Shown here piece by piece: positions 25,928 through 35,167 of a stretch of DNA of 52,090 bases. This DNA comes from B33-G16 sp964611035 (lineage in GTDB: Bacteria > Desulfobacterota > DSM-4660 > Desulfatiglandales > B25-G16), in contig CAZSWT010000018.1 in the NCBI GenBank assembly GCA_964611035.1, positions 1 through 52,090 of the forward strand, in the 5' to 3' direction. How positions within the stretch are numbered: position 1 is the stretch's first letter; the number at the start of each line of letters is the position of its first letter. The notes under the pieces are model-generated. The model did not search any database, was not told where the DNA came from, and saw only the letters and a program-made list of their open reading frames with translations. Position numbers and translations under genes: made by a program.

Positions 25928-26644
25928 TCATATATCAAATTGGTAGACTGGCTGAAAAGGGGAAAGCATTGTTGTGATTGTGTAAGCGTGGCAGAACTCC
26001 TCCAGCATCCCGGCTACCCTGTCACGGGTAACAATCGTTCTTGCTTCGCTATCCTCCCCAAGCCCATCAATGTTCATAACAATGGTATGAGTGTCTTCTG
26101 TAATGCGAGTTTTATGTCCATTGCGCCAGTTCCAGCGACGGCACATTACCTCGCCTGACTCTGAAACCACATAAATAATTTCACGAGGATCAGGGTGCTC
26201 TACATTTTCTGGGTTACCCAGGGGTCTGAAAGTTTCGTCGCCATTAGCATAGCAGAGCTCCAAGCTTCCTCCCGTCTGTATCACGTCGTCCCCGCCCACT
26301 GGCATTACATCGGTGATTGAATTGTAGTTCATAATAGCAACGACCTTATTGATGAAAGGAATTTGCGCTCCCGGTTTCTGCACCCGCTTTAAAAGGGCAC
26401 AGTGAGCGGGCGGAAACCTATTTGGATTAGAATCAAATTGCCGATGGGCTTGATTCCAAACAATGATCCGAATATCAGTTTTTATGTCAATTGGCTGAGT
26501 AGCAGACTGTACGATTGCCTGGTTCAGTTTGGCCTCAAGTTCCTGTGAATGGCCATGATTTTGGATCTTTTTGGCGACGACAATCCCGCGTCTAAAGGTA
26601 GGATATTCATTGAAGATATTTTGGTGAATCCGAATTTCAGTCAT
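25928..26644 (-). CDS. B3/B4 tRNA-binding-domain protein
   Basis: This 238-aa protein resembles the stand-alone B3/B4 domain of PheRS beta. It shows NYNSITDVMPVGGDDV near the middle and the signature block WRNGHKTRITEDTHTIVMNI near 180-200. Family members are thought to edit mischarged tRNA or bind amino acids; the role here is unproven. The ATG at 26644 is preferred to a TTG 18 bases earlier, though no good ribosome binding site precedes either. Confidence 0.8.
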   Translation of the reverse strand: MTEIRIHQNIFNEYPTFRRGIVVAKKIQNHGHSQELEAKLNQAIVQSATQPIDIKTDIRIIVWNQAHRQFDSNPNRFPPAHCALLKRVQKPGAQIPFINKVVAIMNYNSITDVMPVGGDDVIQTGGSLELCYANGDETFRPLGNPENVEHPDPREIIYVVSESGEVMCRRWNWRNGHKTRITEDTHTIVMNIDGLGEDSEARTIVTRDRVAGMLEEFCHAYTITTMLSPFQPVYQFDI

Positions 26645-26707
26645 AACGTGTTGTAAATACAACTACATTAAGCAAATGAAAGAAATGATGGTCATACCGA
26701 AAAATCT

Positions 26708-28045
26708 CTACTTGTAGTACCCCCATTTTTTTAAGCGTGTATAGGCATATTTGGCCTTCTTCCCCTGCCGAACGAACTGCAAATAGCGGTGGTATTCACT
26801 GGCTGCTTTTTCAATGTGTTGCATTCCTTCCTGAGCATATCCTTTGAAGAAAATCGTGTTCGGGTTGCCGGGCAGCAGTTTTTCATAGGTACTAAATTCT
26901 TGGTAAGCCCCTTCGGAATTCTTGGTTTGGATTTTGGAAAATCCGCTCAGGTGGTAAGCATGGGCTTGCTGCGGATAAACTTGCTGGGCCTTTTCAGCGT
27001 AGGTGATCCCTTCCTTATATTTTTTCTGGAACAGCTTACAGGTCGACATCATGACGAGTCCAGTGTAATCATTGGGAGCCAATTTCAAGGCTTTCTTAAA
27101 ATAGACCTCGGCGTTGTTAAATTTCTTCTGCATCATTTCCTTTTCGCCTCTTTGCATCTCTTCGATGGCGGGCTTTAAGGCACGCACTTTTGCTGTATGG
27201 TCCATATAGCGTTCCCGGTACAAAGGCAGAATTTCGGCTGATTTATATTTTGACCGTGAGGTTTCCACTGCAGTCTGATAGCGTTCGTCACTCATTGGGT
27301 GGGTGGCAAACATCAACTCGATGATACTCGGCTTACGCCTGGATAAGCCTTTGAGCATATCCATCAATCCAATCATTCCCTTGGGACTATATCTTGCTCG
27401 AAACATATACTCCATGCCAAGCGCATCTGCCTCCCGTTCGTTGTCCCTGCTGTAAGAGGCCAGCAACGCTCCGACACTAATCATGCCCAGCTCGGAAGCT
27501 AACTGGCCGTATGCGGCACCCCGTGTTCCTGCCAAGGCAGAAAGCCCGCCAACAACTGCCTGGATCAATACCCCCTTCGACATCTGTTGGGCAGTATGAC
27601 GTGCATTCACATGGCCCAGCTCATGCCCTAGCAAGGCGGCTAGCTCTGCTTCATTTTCAAGGGAGAGCAGAATACCCCTCGTACAGGCAATGCTCCCTCC
27701 TGGAAACGCATATGCATTGACATAGTTTGCATTCACTACACGGAAGGAGTAGGTCATGTGCGTGCGATGGGTCCGGGCAGCTATCTTTTTTCCGGTTTGG
27801 TTGACATAGTCATTCAGCGCCTTATCCTGTACCATGCCATAATCAGCGGAAAACTGATGCGGCGAATTTTGCTTATCAATCTGAATTTCCTGATCTTCCG
27901 ACACAAGCATCAATTGCGGTCTACCGGTGACCGCACTCGTAGCACACCCGGTCACAAAACCTGCAGCTGACATGGATGTGATCCACAAGAAATCACGGCG
28001 TGTCATGCCATACTTTCTTCCGACCGCTACACAATCCTCGTGCAT
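26708..28045 (-). CDS. M48 family metalloprotease with TPR repeats (BepA-like lipoprotein)
   Basis: This 445-aa protein has a Tat-type signal (TRRDFLWIT) ending in a lipobox VTGC (C34). The M48 protease domain has zinc motif HELGH at 141-145 and the third ligand in EREADALGMEYM. From about residue 300, several TPR-like helix pairs follow (FNNAEVYFKKALKLAPNDYT and later repeats). BepA-type proteases degrade misassembled outer-membrane proteins in the periplasm. An internal in-frame ATG at residue 14 would give a shorter leader. It is separate from neighbouring genes. Confidence 0.93.
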   Translation of the reverse strand: MHEDCVAVGRKYGMTRRDFLWITSMSAAGFVTGCATSAVTGRPQLMLVSEDQEIQIDKQNSPHQFSADYGMVQDKALNDYVNQTGKKIAARTHRTHMTYSFRVVNANYVNAYAFPGGSIACTRGILLSLENEAELAALLGHELGHVNARHTAQQMSKGVLIQAVVGGLSALAGTRGAAYGQLASELGMISVGALLASYSRDNEREADALGMEYMFRARYSPKGMIGLMDMLKGLSRRKPSIIELMFATHPMSDERYQTAVETSRSKYKSAEILPLYRERYMDHTAKVRALKPAIEEMQRGEKEMMQKKFNNAEVYFKKALKLAPNDYTGLVMMSTCKLFQKKYKEGITYAEKAQQVYPQQAHAYHLSGFSKIQTKNSEGAYQEFSTYEKLLPGNPNTIFFKGYAQEGMQHIEKAASEYHRYLQFVRQGKKAKYAYTRLKKWGYYK

Positions 28046-28719
28046 ATTTCCTCCTGCTGATTTTGTGTAATCATTTTCTTACTTTCACGCAAACAGTTGC
28101 CTGAGGTTGCTGCAATTCTGTTAATGTGAGTTAACGGCGATAAAAACTCGCTTGTTGCAAAGTATAATAAGAAATGGCCTTGTGTGTCAATAATGATCAC
28201 ACAGGTGGTGGTTAAATCTCTATAAGTCCAAGAAAATGAGAGTGGCGAATATATGAAATGATTTCATTCGGCTTTATACTATTTTCTGGATCAAAAAAAG
28301 TATAGATTTGTGATTGTCTTATGAAATTTTCAGGTAGATACTACGCAGAATAAGTGTATTGAAGAATACATACTACGGAGAGCACATAATTGTTTGCATT
28401 GAACATAACAAAGAAGGATGCACAAGGCTCATGAGGACTTTTCTGATGTGACTGGCGGGAGGCCGCCGTCCTTTTCACGACTTATCAGCGGGGGAAACCG
28501 CAGCCCTTGACTTGTCTGGGGAATGCGGAGGGGGCAAAACTCCCCCGCAGATAAGCCGTAGAAAAGACCAGGCCGGAAGGCTTGGAACAGAAGAAAAGAC
28601 CTCATGAGACTTATCCGGAGCTTGTTTTGCAAACTATTAAATGCTTTCCGTTATCTTAGCATAGTATACTTACTGCAATATATAGACATGCCTCCTTGAT
28701 TGAAAAAGACAGCTCAGGG
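28046..28719. other. Intergenic region upstream of the M48 gene, containing the structured element
   Basis: No protein gene is supported. The right half (28428-28608) is a GC-rich set of nested inverted repeats, described separately. The left half (28046-28427) is AT-rich and unremarkable. Confidence 0.5.
28428..28608. ncRNA. Highly structured ~181-nt palindromic element (candidate ncRNA or MITE)
   Basis: The outer arms CTCATGAGGACTTTTCT (28428-28444) and AGAAAAGACCTCATGAG (28592-28608) pair with one mismatch. Inside are further stems: GGCGG-GAGG-CCGCC; ACGACTTATCAGCGGGGGA against TCCCCCGCAGATAAGCCGT; CCGCA...TGCGG; and CCAGGCC-GGAA-GGCTTGG, a 7-bp stem closed by a GNRA tetraloop. Stem nesting and the GNRA loop suggest a folded RNA. 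A mobile palindromic repeat is an alternative. Strand is uncertain. Confidence 0.5.
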
Positions 28720-30684
28720 CTATTTTTTATCTAATATCTCTCGTATCTTCTGTGATAACTCCTCCACAGTAAACGGTTTCTGGATAAACCCATCACAGCC
28801 TTTCTCTAATATCTCCTTTGCCTTGCCATCCATGCTGTAGCCACTTGAAAGGAGTGCCTTTACCTTTGGATTGATCTCTTTTAATTTATCATAGGTCTCT
28901 TCACCGCCCATTTCAGGCATAATCAAATCCAAAACCACTATGTCAATTGTGGCTTGGCTCTTTTGATAAAGTTCTACAGCCTCTTTCCCGCTCCTCGCTG
29001 ATAAAACCTGGTACCCCATCATGTGTAGTATCTCTTCTCCAACATCAACAATACTGTCCTCATCATCCACCAGGAGAACCATTTCTACGCCCTTTAAGAC
29101 TTCTCTGGGCGTTTCCTTTTCCTCTATTATCTGCTTATCCGAAGCTGGTAGGTAAATGGTGAAAGTAGCTCCTTCGCCCTTTTTACTGAAAACGTCTATG
29201 ATTCCATCATGATTTTTAATGATACCATACACAGAGGCCAACCCCAATCCTGTTCCTCGCCCCATCTCTTTGGTAGTAAAAAACGGATCGAATATCCTCT
29301 GAACAGTTGCCTCGTCCATACCCACTCCAGTATCGGTGATGGTTAGTCTTACGCATCTTCCAGGCTTAAGGCTTAATAATCTGAGATGTTCTTCATCAAG
29401 GAAAACATTTTCACTCTGAAGATAAAGATCCCCGCCATTAGGCATAGCCTGCCAGGCATTGACATAGAGGTTTAGGAGTACCTGCTCAATCTGGCTTTGG
29501 TCTACCTCTACTGGCCAGATATCTGTCTGATATTTTGTGTAAACCATAATATCTTTAGTAGTACGACTAAACATCTCCGAGGTCTTCTCTAAGAGTCTGT
29601 TCAGATCGGTCGGCTTTACCTCATACTTTCCTCCCCTGGCAATACCTAAAAGCTGTTTTGTGAGCTTTGCCCCGCTTTGAACGTGCTGTTCGACATTCTT
29701 CAGGCTTTCGTAATGCGGATGGTTAGACTTAATATTAAAGAGCATTAAAGAGGTTGATCCCAGTATACCCATAAGGAGGTTGTTAAAGTCGTGGGCAATG
29801 CCTCCTGCTAAAGTACCAATGGCTTCCATCTTATGGGCCTGTTGGAGTTGGGATTCGAGCCGTTTCCGTTCAGTCATATCAAGAAATGCTGTAATTATAA
29901 ATGTTTTGCCTTTAAGCTGGATGTATCTTGCAAACATCATTGAGTTAATGATGGAGCCATCCTTGGCCTTGAAATCCATTTCCAATCCATGGATCTCGCC
30001 TGTTGGCTGCAATTTACCTATGAACTTACTCCTGTCCTCCTTTGAATAAAATTCCAATTCTGTTGTAGTCCTCCCAAGAACTTCTTCTTTGTTGTACTTT
30101 GTAATCTTACAAAACGTATTATTGACATCAATCAATCTGCCCGTCTCCACCTCGGTGACGGCAATAGCCTGGGGACACAAATCAAACAGGCCCCGGAATT
30201 TAAGTTCGCTCTCCCTCAAAGCCACCTCTGCCTGCTTTTGCTCGGTGATGTCTCGAAGCACACCTCTCACGCCAACCACCTCCTCTCCCTTGTAGATGGG
30301 GCCTGAGTGGATTTGTCCGATAAATTGTGTCCCATCCTTGCGGAGAAAGGTCCTCTCTCCTACGGTGGTGTTCCCTTTAAAGATCTCACTAATGACCCTC
30401 TGAGAGAGGTCTCTCACCTCTTCAACTATGGTATCTTGTACTCGAAGGCCATTCAAAATCTCCTCCTTTGAGTAGCCAAACATGTGGGTACCTGCTTCAT
30501 TCACATAGGTAAATCTCCCTTCTCGGTCAAACTCGTAGACTGTATCAAGGAGTGATTCAGTGAGGTGTCGGTATTTCTGCTCGCTCTCCTGTAATGCCTC
30601 CTCTGTTTGCTTGAACTCGGCGGCTCCCTTTTCTAACTCATTAATCTTTTTTTCCAATGCTTCGCAGGGTGGTTTCTCAGCCAT
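28720..30684 (-). CDS. PAS-PAS hybrid sensor histidine kinase with receiver domain
   Basis: From ATG 30684 this is a 654-aa soluble hybrid kinase. An N-terminal coiled coil (about 8-35) precedes PAS 1 (about 38-150, with YVNEAGTHMFGYS) and PAS 2 (about 160-275). The DHp motif GGIAHDFNNLL (His at 298) and the HATPase G-boxes DTGVGMD and GTGLGLASVYGI follow, then a receiver domain with phospho-Asp near 586 (VVLDLIMP) and the conserved Lys in QKPF. No membrane helix is visible, so it senses a cytoplasmic signal. GGAG lies 7 bases before this ATG; a GTG 21 bases upstream is less likely. Confidence 0.93.
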   Translation of the reverse strand: MAEKPPCEALEKKINELEKGAAEFKQTEEALQESEQKYRHLTESLLDTVYEFDREGRFTYVNEAGTHMFGYSKEEILNGLRVQDTIVEEVRDLSQRVISEIFKGNTTVGERTFLRKDGTQFIGQIHSGPIYKGEEVVGVRGVLRDITEQKQAEVALRESELKFRGLFDLCPQAIAVTEVETGRLIDVNNTFCKITKYNKEEVLGRTTTELEFYSKEDRSKFIGKLQPTGEIHGLEMDFKAKDGSIINSMMFARYIQLKGKTFIITAFLDMTERKRLESQLQQAHKMEAIGTLAGGIAHDFNNLLMGILGSTSLMLFNIKSNHPHYESLKNVEQHVQSGAKLTKQLLGIARGGKYEVKPTDLNRLLEKTSEMFSRTTKDIMVYTKYQTDIWPVEVDQSQIEQVLLNLYVNAWQAMPNGGDLYLQSENVFLDEEHLRLLSLKPGRCVRLTITDTGVGMDEATVQRIFDPFFTTKEMGRGTGLGLASVYGIIKNHDGIIDVFSKKGEGATFTIYLPASDKQIIEEKETPREVLKGVEMVLLVDDEDSIVDVGEEILHMMGYQVLSARSGKEAVELYQKSQATIDIVVLDLIMPEMGGEETYDKLKEINPKVKALLSSGYSMDGKAKEILEKGCDGFIQKPFTVEELSQKIREILDKK

Positions 30685-31296
30685 AGAAAATCTCCGATTA
30701 TTCACAACGCATAAACTCTCTCCAGGACTAACTTATTGATCCTGATGAGGGCGTAATTCTGATAGTAAGCCTATATCCTTTTCTTAAATTAAAGATACCA
30801 GAGATAAGGAAGTATGCTCAAAATCATTAAAAAAATAACCCACAGTTACTTCCCATAGAGGAAAGGAAATTGTCAAGGTTTTCTTTCTAAAAAGCAGGAG
30901 GGAATACATATAGGGATTTGGAACTGTAGGAAAAGAGTTCTTATGAGGATGGCATAGATCTTATCATGACCGTGTTTGATTTTTGAAAATTTCAGAATAA
31001 AACATAAAAATATCCTTTTTGGTCTGGCTGGCTTTGCCATTTTTGGTGGTGGGACTTTTTTTATCTCATTCAATTATCAATTCCCTGAAACCCTGACATA
31101 GCTAATTTTTCTTGACCTACCATTTAATAGATACCTCACTTATCGGCATATCCACTAAAAAAGTAAACCCATAAGCATAATATCCATTGACAAAACTCAA
31201 AGAGCATACTACTATAGTAATACTATTTTCAATATCAATGTATTCTATGTTCTGCAGGGTACTGACTTTTTATCCGGTAAAGGAGCAAAGGCCAAA
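30685..31296. other. Intergenic region between kinase and toxin-antitoxin genes
   Basis: No gene is visible. It contains one copy of a 31-bp direct repeat (30975-31005) whose second copy lies downstream of the toxin gene. The antitoxin has a GGAG just upstream at about 31281; no clear promoter was identified. Confidence 0.45.
30975..31005. repeat. 31-bp direct repeat flanking the TA locus, copy 1
   Basis: A 31-base stretch beginning TTTGATTTTTGAAAATTTCA matches 32078-32108 in the same orientation with two differences. The two copies flank the toxin-antitoxin pair at 31297-31859, so they may mark a transferred cassette or be copies of a dispersed repeat. Confidence 0.55.
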
Positions 31297-31527
31297 ATGA
31301 AAATAAAAACATCCATCACTCTTTCAGAAGAAATTGTTAGGGAAATAGATGAACTATCCAGCCAATATGGCAATCGATCGGCTCTTATAGAAAAAGCAGT
31401 ACGTGATTTCCTGGCCACTGAAGCGAAGCGCAGACGGGATTTTCAAGATATTGAAATTCTCAATCGACGCTCAGATGCTCTGAATAAAGAAGCAAAAGAT
31501 GTCCTTTCCTATCAGGTAGCTGCATGA
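31297..31527 (+). CDS. Ribbon-helix-helix antitoxin (MazE-type)
   Basis: This 76-aa protein starts KIKTSITLSEEIVREIDELS, the strand-helix of a ribbon-helix-helix DNA-binding fold, followed by helix YGNRSALIEKAVRDFL. The C-terminal tail (to DVLSYQVAA) would wrap the toxin. It should neutralise the toxin encoded directly downstream, which starts within its stop (ATGA overlap), and repress the operon. GAG/GGAG lies just upstream. Confidence 0.88.
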   Translation: MKIKTSITLSEEIVREIDELSSQYGNRSALIEKAVRDFLATEAKRRRDFQDIEILNRRSDALNKEAKDVLSYQVAA

Positions 31528-31859
31528 GGCGGGGAGAACTCTACCGCGTCCATAAAGGTTTATCACAAGACCCGAAGAAATATAGAGTCTTCGTGGTAGT
31601 GAGTCGTCAAATCCTTTTGGATTCCCGCTTATCCACAGCGATTTGTGCCCCGATTTACTCCTCCTTTGATGGTCTTTCTACTCAAGTTCCTTTAGGAATC
31701 GATGATGGATTGAAACACGATAGCAGCATACATTGCGATGAACTTGTAAGCATACCCAAGTCTTCTCTGACTCATTTTATTGGTACCCTTCGCCTTGGTA
31801 AAATCGAGGATCTTAATCGAGCACTGGCCATCGCTATCGGTTTAGATTTTCCTGCTTGA
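31524..31859 (+). CDS. MazF/PemK-type endoribonuclease toxin
   Basis: This 111-aa protein starts MRRGELYRVHKG, with the MazF strand motif RVFVVVSRQILLDSRLST, a C-terminal GLSTQVPLG strand and CDELVSIPKSSL. MazF toxins cleave mRNA at short sequences. It overlaps the antitoxin by 4 bp, typical of MazEF operons. Key MazF residues (an early Gly-x2-Tyr and the middle Ser/Thr) are visible. Both genes lie between 31-bp direct repeats. Confidence 0.9.
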   Translation: MRRGELYRVHKGLSQDPKKYRVFVVVSRQILLDSRLSTAICAPIYSSFDGLSTQVPLGIDDGLKHDSSIHCDELVSIPKSSLTHFIGTLRLGKIEDLNRALAIAIGLDFPA

Positions 31860-31896
31860 TAATCATCTCTTAATCCCCGTTCTGGTACCGTGTAGA

Positions 31897-31965
31897 ACTA
31901 AGTGCTTCGATTCGCAAATACTATAACGTATTCTAATGAGTATAATCTTTGCGATTGCTCACTCG
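31897..31965. repeat. Dispersed repeat segment, copy 1
   Basis: The 22 bp starting TAAGTGCTTCGATTCGC (31899-31920) occur exactly, inverted, at 35840-35861. The similarity continues beyond (ACGTATT..., ATGAG..., TGCGATT) over about 68 bp at roughly 75% identity by eye. This suggests a dispersed element rather than chance. Confidence 0.55.
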
Positions 31966-32077
31966 GCTCGGCCTAGCTCGTCGCGGGCAGCACTTAGTCC
32001 CGAGTAAACAAATACGTTATCGAATTTATGAATCGAGGGACTAAGGTGCCGGGCAAAGATAACCGATCGATATTTTA

Positions 32078-32108
32078 TTTGATTTTTGAAAATTCCAGAA
32101 TGAAACAT
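32078..32108. repeat. 31-bp direct repeat flanking the TA locus, copy 2
   Basis: It differs from the copy at 30975-31005 at two positions (TTCCAG against TTTCAG, and GAAACAT against AAAACAT). See the first copy. Confidence 0.55.
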
Positions 32109-32307
32109 GCGAGAAATCAAAGGTTTGATACAGAAATCTTCACTCTTAAATTAACCTTCTTTTAGTCTACCAATTTAGAGTATTGTGCCAGATGGTATAT
32201 GGAAGCGAAACTTAGCTGCAATAATGACAAATGTCTGCCAGAGCAATGGAGAAATAGTGGGAATTATGGAGGATACGGATGTATTCTTGAGAAAAAACCA
32301 TAAGAAA

Positions 32308-32943
32308 TCATGACAGGCTCTTTAGGGGATCCGTACGAGGCTTTCTAATTTGCTCTTTAAAATGTGCTGCATCAGTAAACACCTCAGCCTCCCAGCCCAG
32401 ATGCTGAGCTGCTTCAACGTATCGCGGATTATCGTCGGTGTAGAAAACGGGCAACTGGCCATCGCAGTAACGATTCATGAGCACTCGGTAGATAGCGGGA
32501 TCCGGCTTTGCCACACCCTCTGAATAGGAAACTACCCACCCGTCAAGAAGTTCAAAGATGGGGAATTTTTTAACAACGAATGTCCAGTGTACATCTTCTG
32601 TATTGCTGAGCCCCACAAGGCGGAACTCGCTCTTGAGTTCAGCGAGCGCTTCCCTCATCCCCTGTACCTCTCCGGTAAAAATATCACACCAGAGATTGAG
32701 CCACTCCTGAGACCCAAGTGAGAAACCCAGAGCGCTATTGATGACCTGGAGTATATCCCCCCATGACTGCGTTCCTACATATACCGGAAAGAAAAGCCTG
32801 TATAGATCATCCACCTGTGGAAGGCCGACCTCTCTTCCGCACCTCTTTGAAAGCTCCTCAACAACCACCGTGGGATCATAGTCCACAAGAACTTTACCCA
32901 CATCGAGGACAATAACAGGCTTATTATATTTTTGTATCGTCAT
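32308..32943 (-). CDS. HAD-superfamily phosphatase (YihX-like)
   Basis: From ATG 32943 this 211-aa protein shows HAD motifs: VLDVGKVLVDYD (nucleophile Asp with Val-Gly, as in the YihX/haloacid subgroup), GLSNTED (motif II), KPDPAIYRV (motif III) and FYTDDNPRYVEAA (motif IV). The substrate is unknown; YihX acts on alpha-glucose-1-phosphate. A TTG 21 bases upstream is an alternative start. Confidence 0.85.
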   Translation of the reverse strand: MTIQKYNKPVIVLDVGKVLVDYDPTVVVEELSKRCGREVGLPQVDDLYRLFFPVYVGTQSWGDILQVINSALGFSLGSQEWLNLWCDIFTGEVQGMREALAELKSEFRLVGLSNTEDVHWTFVVKKFPIFELLDGWVVSYSEGVAKPDPAIYRVLMNRYCDGQLPVFYTDDNPRYVEAAQHLGWEAEVFTDAAHFKEQIRKPRTDPLKSLS

Positions 32944-33232
32944 AAAAAAATGATTAGAAATCAAAGAGCTCGTGGTGTGTTTGACGAAATTTTTGGTTCG
33001 ATCTTTTGTTAGTGATACCTCTCAGGAGCCTCCATGTCTTACGGCCACAACGAAGCATGAGACTCGTTGAGTGGTTTAGTATTAAAGGAGTTAACTTTAG
33101 GCACTTAAGCTCACTTTATTAGTCACTTTCATATAAATGTTACCCTACATGACTTCTTTATGCTATTAATCGTATCTGCTCAATAATTTAAGGAAAGTTT
33201 TATTATTACGCTATTTTTCATAGCGCCGCTGG

Positions 33233-33523
33233 CTAATAGCGTCGACCACCACCCCGTCTTCCTCCACCACGGTAACCTTCAGAGCGAGGGCGAGCCTCAT
33301 TCACACTAATCTTCCTCCCCTTCAACTCCCTACCATTCAGGCCTTCAATAGCAGATTGGGCTTCATCTTTATTGGGCATGTCAACAAATCCGAATCCTCT
33401 TGATTCTCCACTGTACCTGTCCTTAATAATATTGACGGATTCAACCTGACCGAAGCCCTCAAACTCCTTTCTAAGGTCCTCTTCGGTGGCCTTGTACGAT
33501 AAACTTCCTACATAAATATTCAT
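33233..33523 (-). CDS. RNA-binding protein with RRM domain
   Basis: This 96-aa protein is a single RRM (residues 1-77): RNP2 IYVGSL and RNP1 RGFGFVDM are both present. A short Gly/Arg tail (RGGGRRGGGRRY) follows. Such bacterial proteins bind RNA and are often induced by cold shock. GGAGGGTAC precedes the ATG. It stands alone, with a gap of about 150 bp upstream. Confidence 0.96.
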   Translation of the reverse strand: MNIYVGSLSYKATEEDLRKEFEGFGQVESVNIIKDRYSGESRGFGFVDMPNKDEAQSAIEGLNGRELKGRKISVNEARPRSEGYRGGGRRGGGRRY

Positions 33524-33676
33524 TGTACCCTCCTTTTTTTATCGTGAAAAGTTATACCGCAATTTTGACTATCTATCCCAGCAGAAAAAAGTTTTTTGCA
33601 AAACAAGAATGTGAGTGAATCTGCCTGCGGAGAGACCTCTTATGCTTTGGTAGGAAAGTGCCTCTTTGTGAATATT

Positions 33677-35167
33677 TTACAAACAATTTCCGAAAATCTT
33701 TCGAAAATGGAATCCGTAAATTGCAAAAGTTATTGACAACTGGAAAAGTTTTGGACGCCTGAATAAAGACCAGAAAAAAAGCTTCCAGTAATAAACCCTT
33801 TCTCGCTCTATTATACCTATGAACAATATGGATTTTAAGAATGCCCCAATGTAGTTGAAATGAAAGTGAAATGTCCTTTTTCCCAATGGCTTATAGTATC
33901 GTAAAAATTCCTTCACCCGTTTATAGTAAGGCTCAGGGGAATAGATCCTGTTAAGGATATTTTTATAACCATTAATGAGTGTTTCGTAATCCATTTTAGG
34001 GATAAAATTGATCGAAAAGTCTGTATTGTCACCTGACACATCCTTCAATAGCCTGCCCTCTTTTACAAGTCGCTGGTAAAGTTTGGTGCTGCGAGGAGCA
34101 TTTAACAATCCCACCATGGCAGTGACAATCCCACTTTCCTGGATAAATGAACTAAGCCTTTCAAAAATTGAAGGAGGATCATTATCAAAGCCTACGATGA
34201 ATCCTCCCTGTACCTGCAAACCAAACCGCTGGATCTTTTTTACCGAGGACAACAAATCCCGATTCTCGTTCTGGACCTTATTACATTCTGCAAGGCTTTC
34301 CTCGTTTGTTGTCTCAATGCCGACAAATACGGAATTAAACCCTGCCTTAACCATCATCTGCATAAGTTCCTCATCGTCAGAAAGATCTATGGATGCCTCT
34401 GTATTAAAAGGAAAGGGATATCTTTTTCTTTCCATCCATTCAATTATAGCAGGCAAAATTTCCTTTTTTAACCTTCTCTTCTTTCCTATAAAATTATCAT
34501 CAACAAAAAATACATCACCTCTCCAGCCCTGGGAGTAAATATTTTCTAATTCGCTTATGATTTGGGCTGTGCTCTTTGTGCGCACCTTATGTCCATAAAG
34601 CGCTGAGATATTGCAGAATTCACAATTAAAAGGACAGCCTCGGGAGTACTGGATACTCATTGTTGCATATGCCTTCATATTAATAATCTCCCAGAGTGGA
34701 ATAGGTGTTTTTTGTATATCTGGGAATTCCTTAGAGGTATATATATGGTGAGCATATCCATTTTTCAAATCCGCTAAAAAGACTGGAAGTGTTATTTCTG
34801 CCTCATTAAGGACAAAATGATCCACATCCTCGAATTCTTCGGATTCTTCGTATCCTACTGTAAAGAGGGGGCCACCGGCAACAGTCTTTATGCCCATTTT
34901 TTTACATCTGCTAATGACCTGTTTTACCGATTCCTTTTGGATAGACATAGCGCTAACAAAAACGAAATCGGCCCATTCAAGATCTTTATCCCTTAGTGTG
35001 CTTACATTCATATCTATAAGTTTTTTCTCCCACTCCTTTGGAAGTAATGCTGCTACGGTCAATAACCCCAACGGTGGGTGAGTTGCCTTTTTCGAGATAA
35101 ATTTTAAGGCATCCTTAAAACTCCAGAATGTATTAAGATATTTTGGATAAACGAGAAGTATTTTCAT
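33677..35167 (-). CDS. B12-binding radical SAM protein (HpnP-like)
   Basis: From ATG 35167 this 496-aa protein has an N-terminal B12-binding-like domain (PPLGLLTVAALLPK; D-x-N near 52; AMSIQ and AGGPLFT near 73-104). The radical SAM cluster motif C-x3-C-x2-C follows at C178, C182, C185 (SRGCPFNCEFC), then a TIM barrel and a C-terminal DUF4070-like region. The layout resembles class B radical SAM methylases such as HpnP (hopanoid C-2 methylase), but no hopanoid genes are nearby and the substrate is unknown. GGGAG precedes this ATG; a longer TTG start at 35260 has no support. Confidence 0.87.
   Translation of the reverse strand: MKILLVYPKYLNTFWSFKDALKFISKKATHPPLGLLTVAALLPKEWEKKLIDMNVSTLRDKDLEWADFVFVSAMSIQKESVKQVISRCKKMGIKTVAGGPLFTVGYEESEEFEDVDHFVLNEAEITLPVFLADLKNGYAHHIYTSKEFPDIQKTPIPLWEIINMKAYATMSIQYSRGCPFNCEFCNISALYGHKVRTKSTAQIISELENIYSQGWRGDVFFVDDNFIGKKRRLKKEILPAIIEWMERKRYPFPFNTEASIDLSDDEELMQMMVKAGFNSVFVGIETTNEESLAECNKVQNENRDLLSSVKKIQRFGLQVQGGFIVGFDNDPPSIFERLSSFIQESGIVTAMVGLLNAPRSTKLYQRLVKEGRLLKDVSGDNTDFSINFIPKMDYETLINGYKNILNRIYSPEPYYKRVKEFLRYYKPLGKRTFHFHFNYIGAFLKSILFIGIIERERVYYWKLFFWSLFRRPKLFQLSITFAIYGFHFRKIFGNCL

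Larger units (their letters stand above)
31860..32307. other. Intergenic region with dispersed repeats after the TA locus
   Basis: No gene is visible. Features are: the segment 31897-31965 matching, inverted, the repeat at 35797-35863; an internal dyad CTTAGTCCC (about 31995-32003) with GGGACTAAG (about 32038-32046); and the second copy of the 31-bp direct repeat at 32078-32108. Confidence 0.55.

Noticed and set aside
25766..26158. 130-aa + strand open frame
   Set aside because: Most of it is antisense to the B3/B4 gene and the start region is intergenic without a site.
28569..28590. SRP RNA helix 8 (CCGGAAGG with GGAA loop)
   Set aside because: The conserved AGCA side of the symmetric loop is missing; it is only a GNRA-capped stem.
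28429..28632. 67-aa minus strand open frame
   Set aside because: It is the reading of the palindromic structured element; the coding look comes from the repeats.
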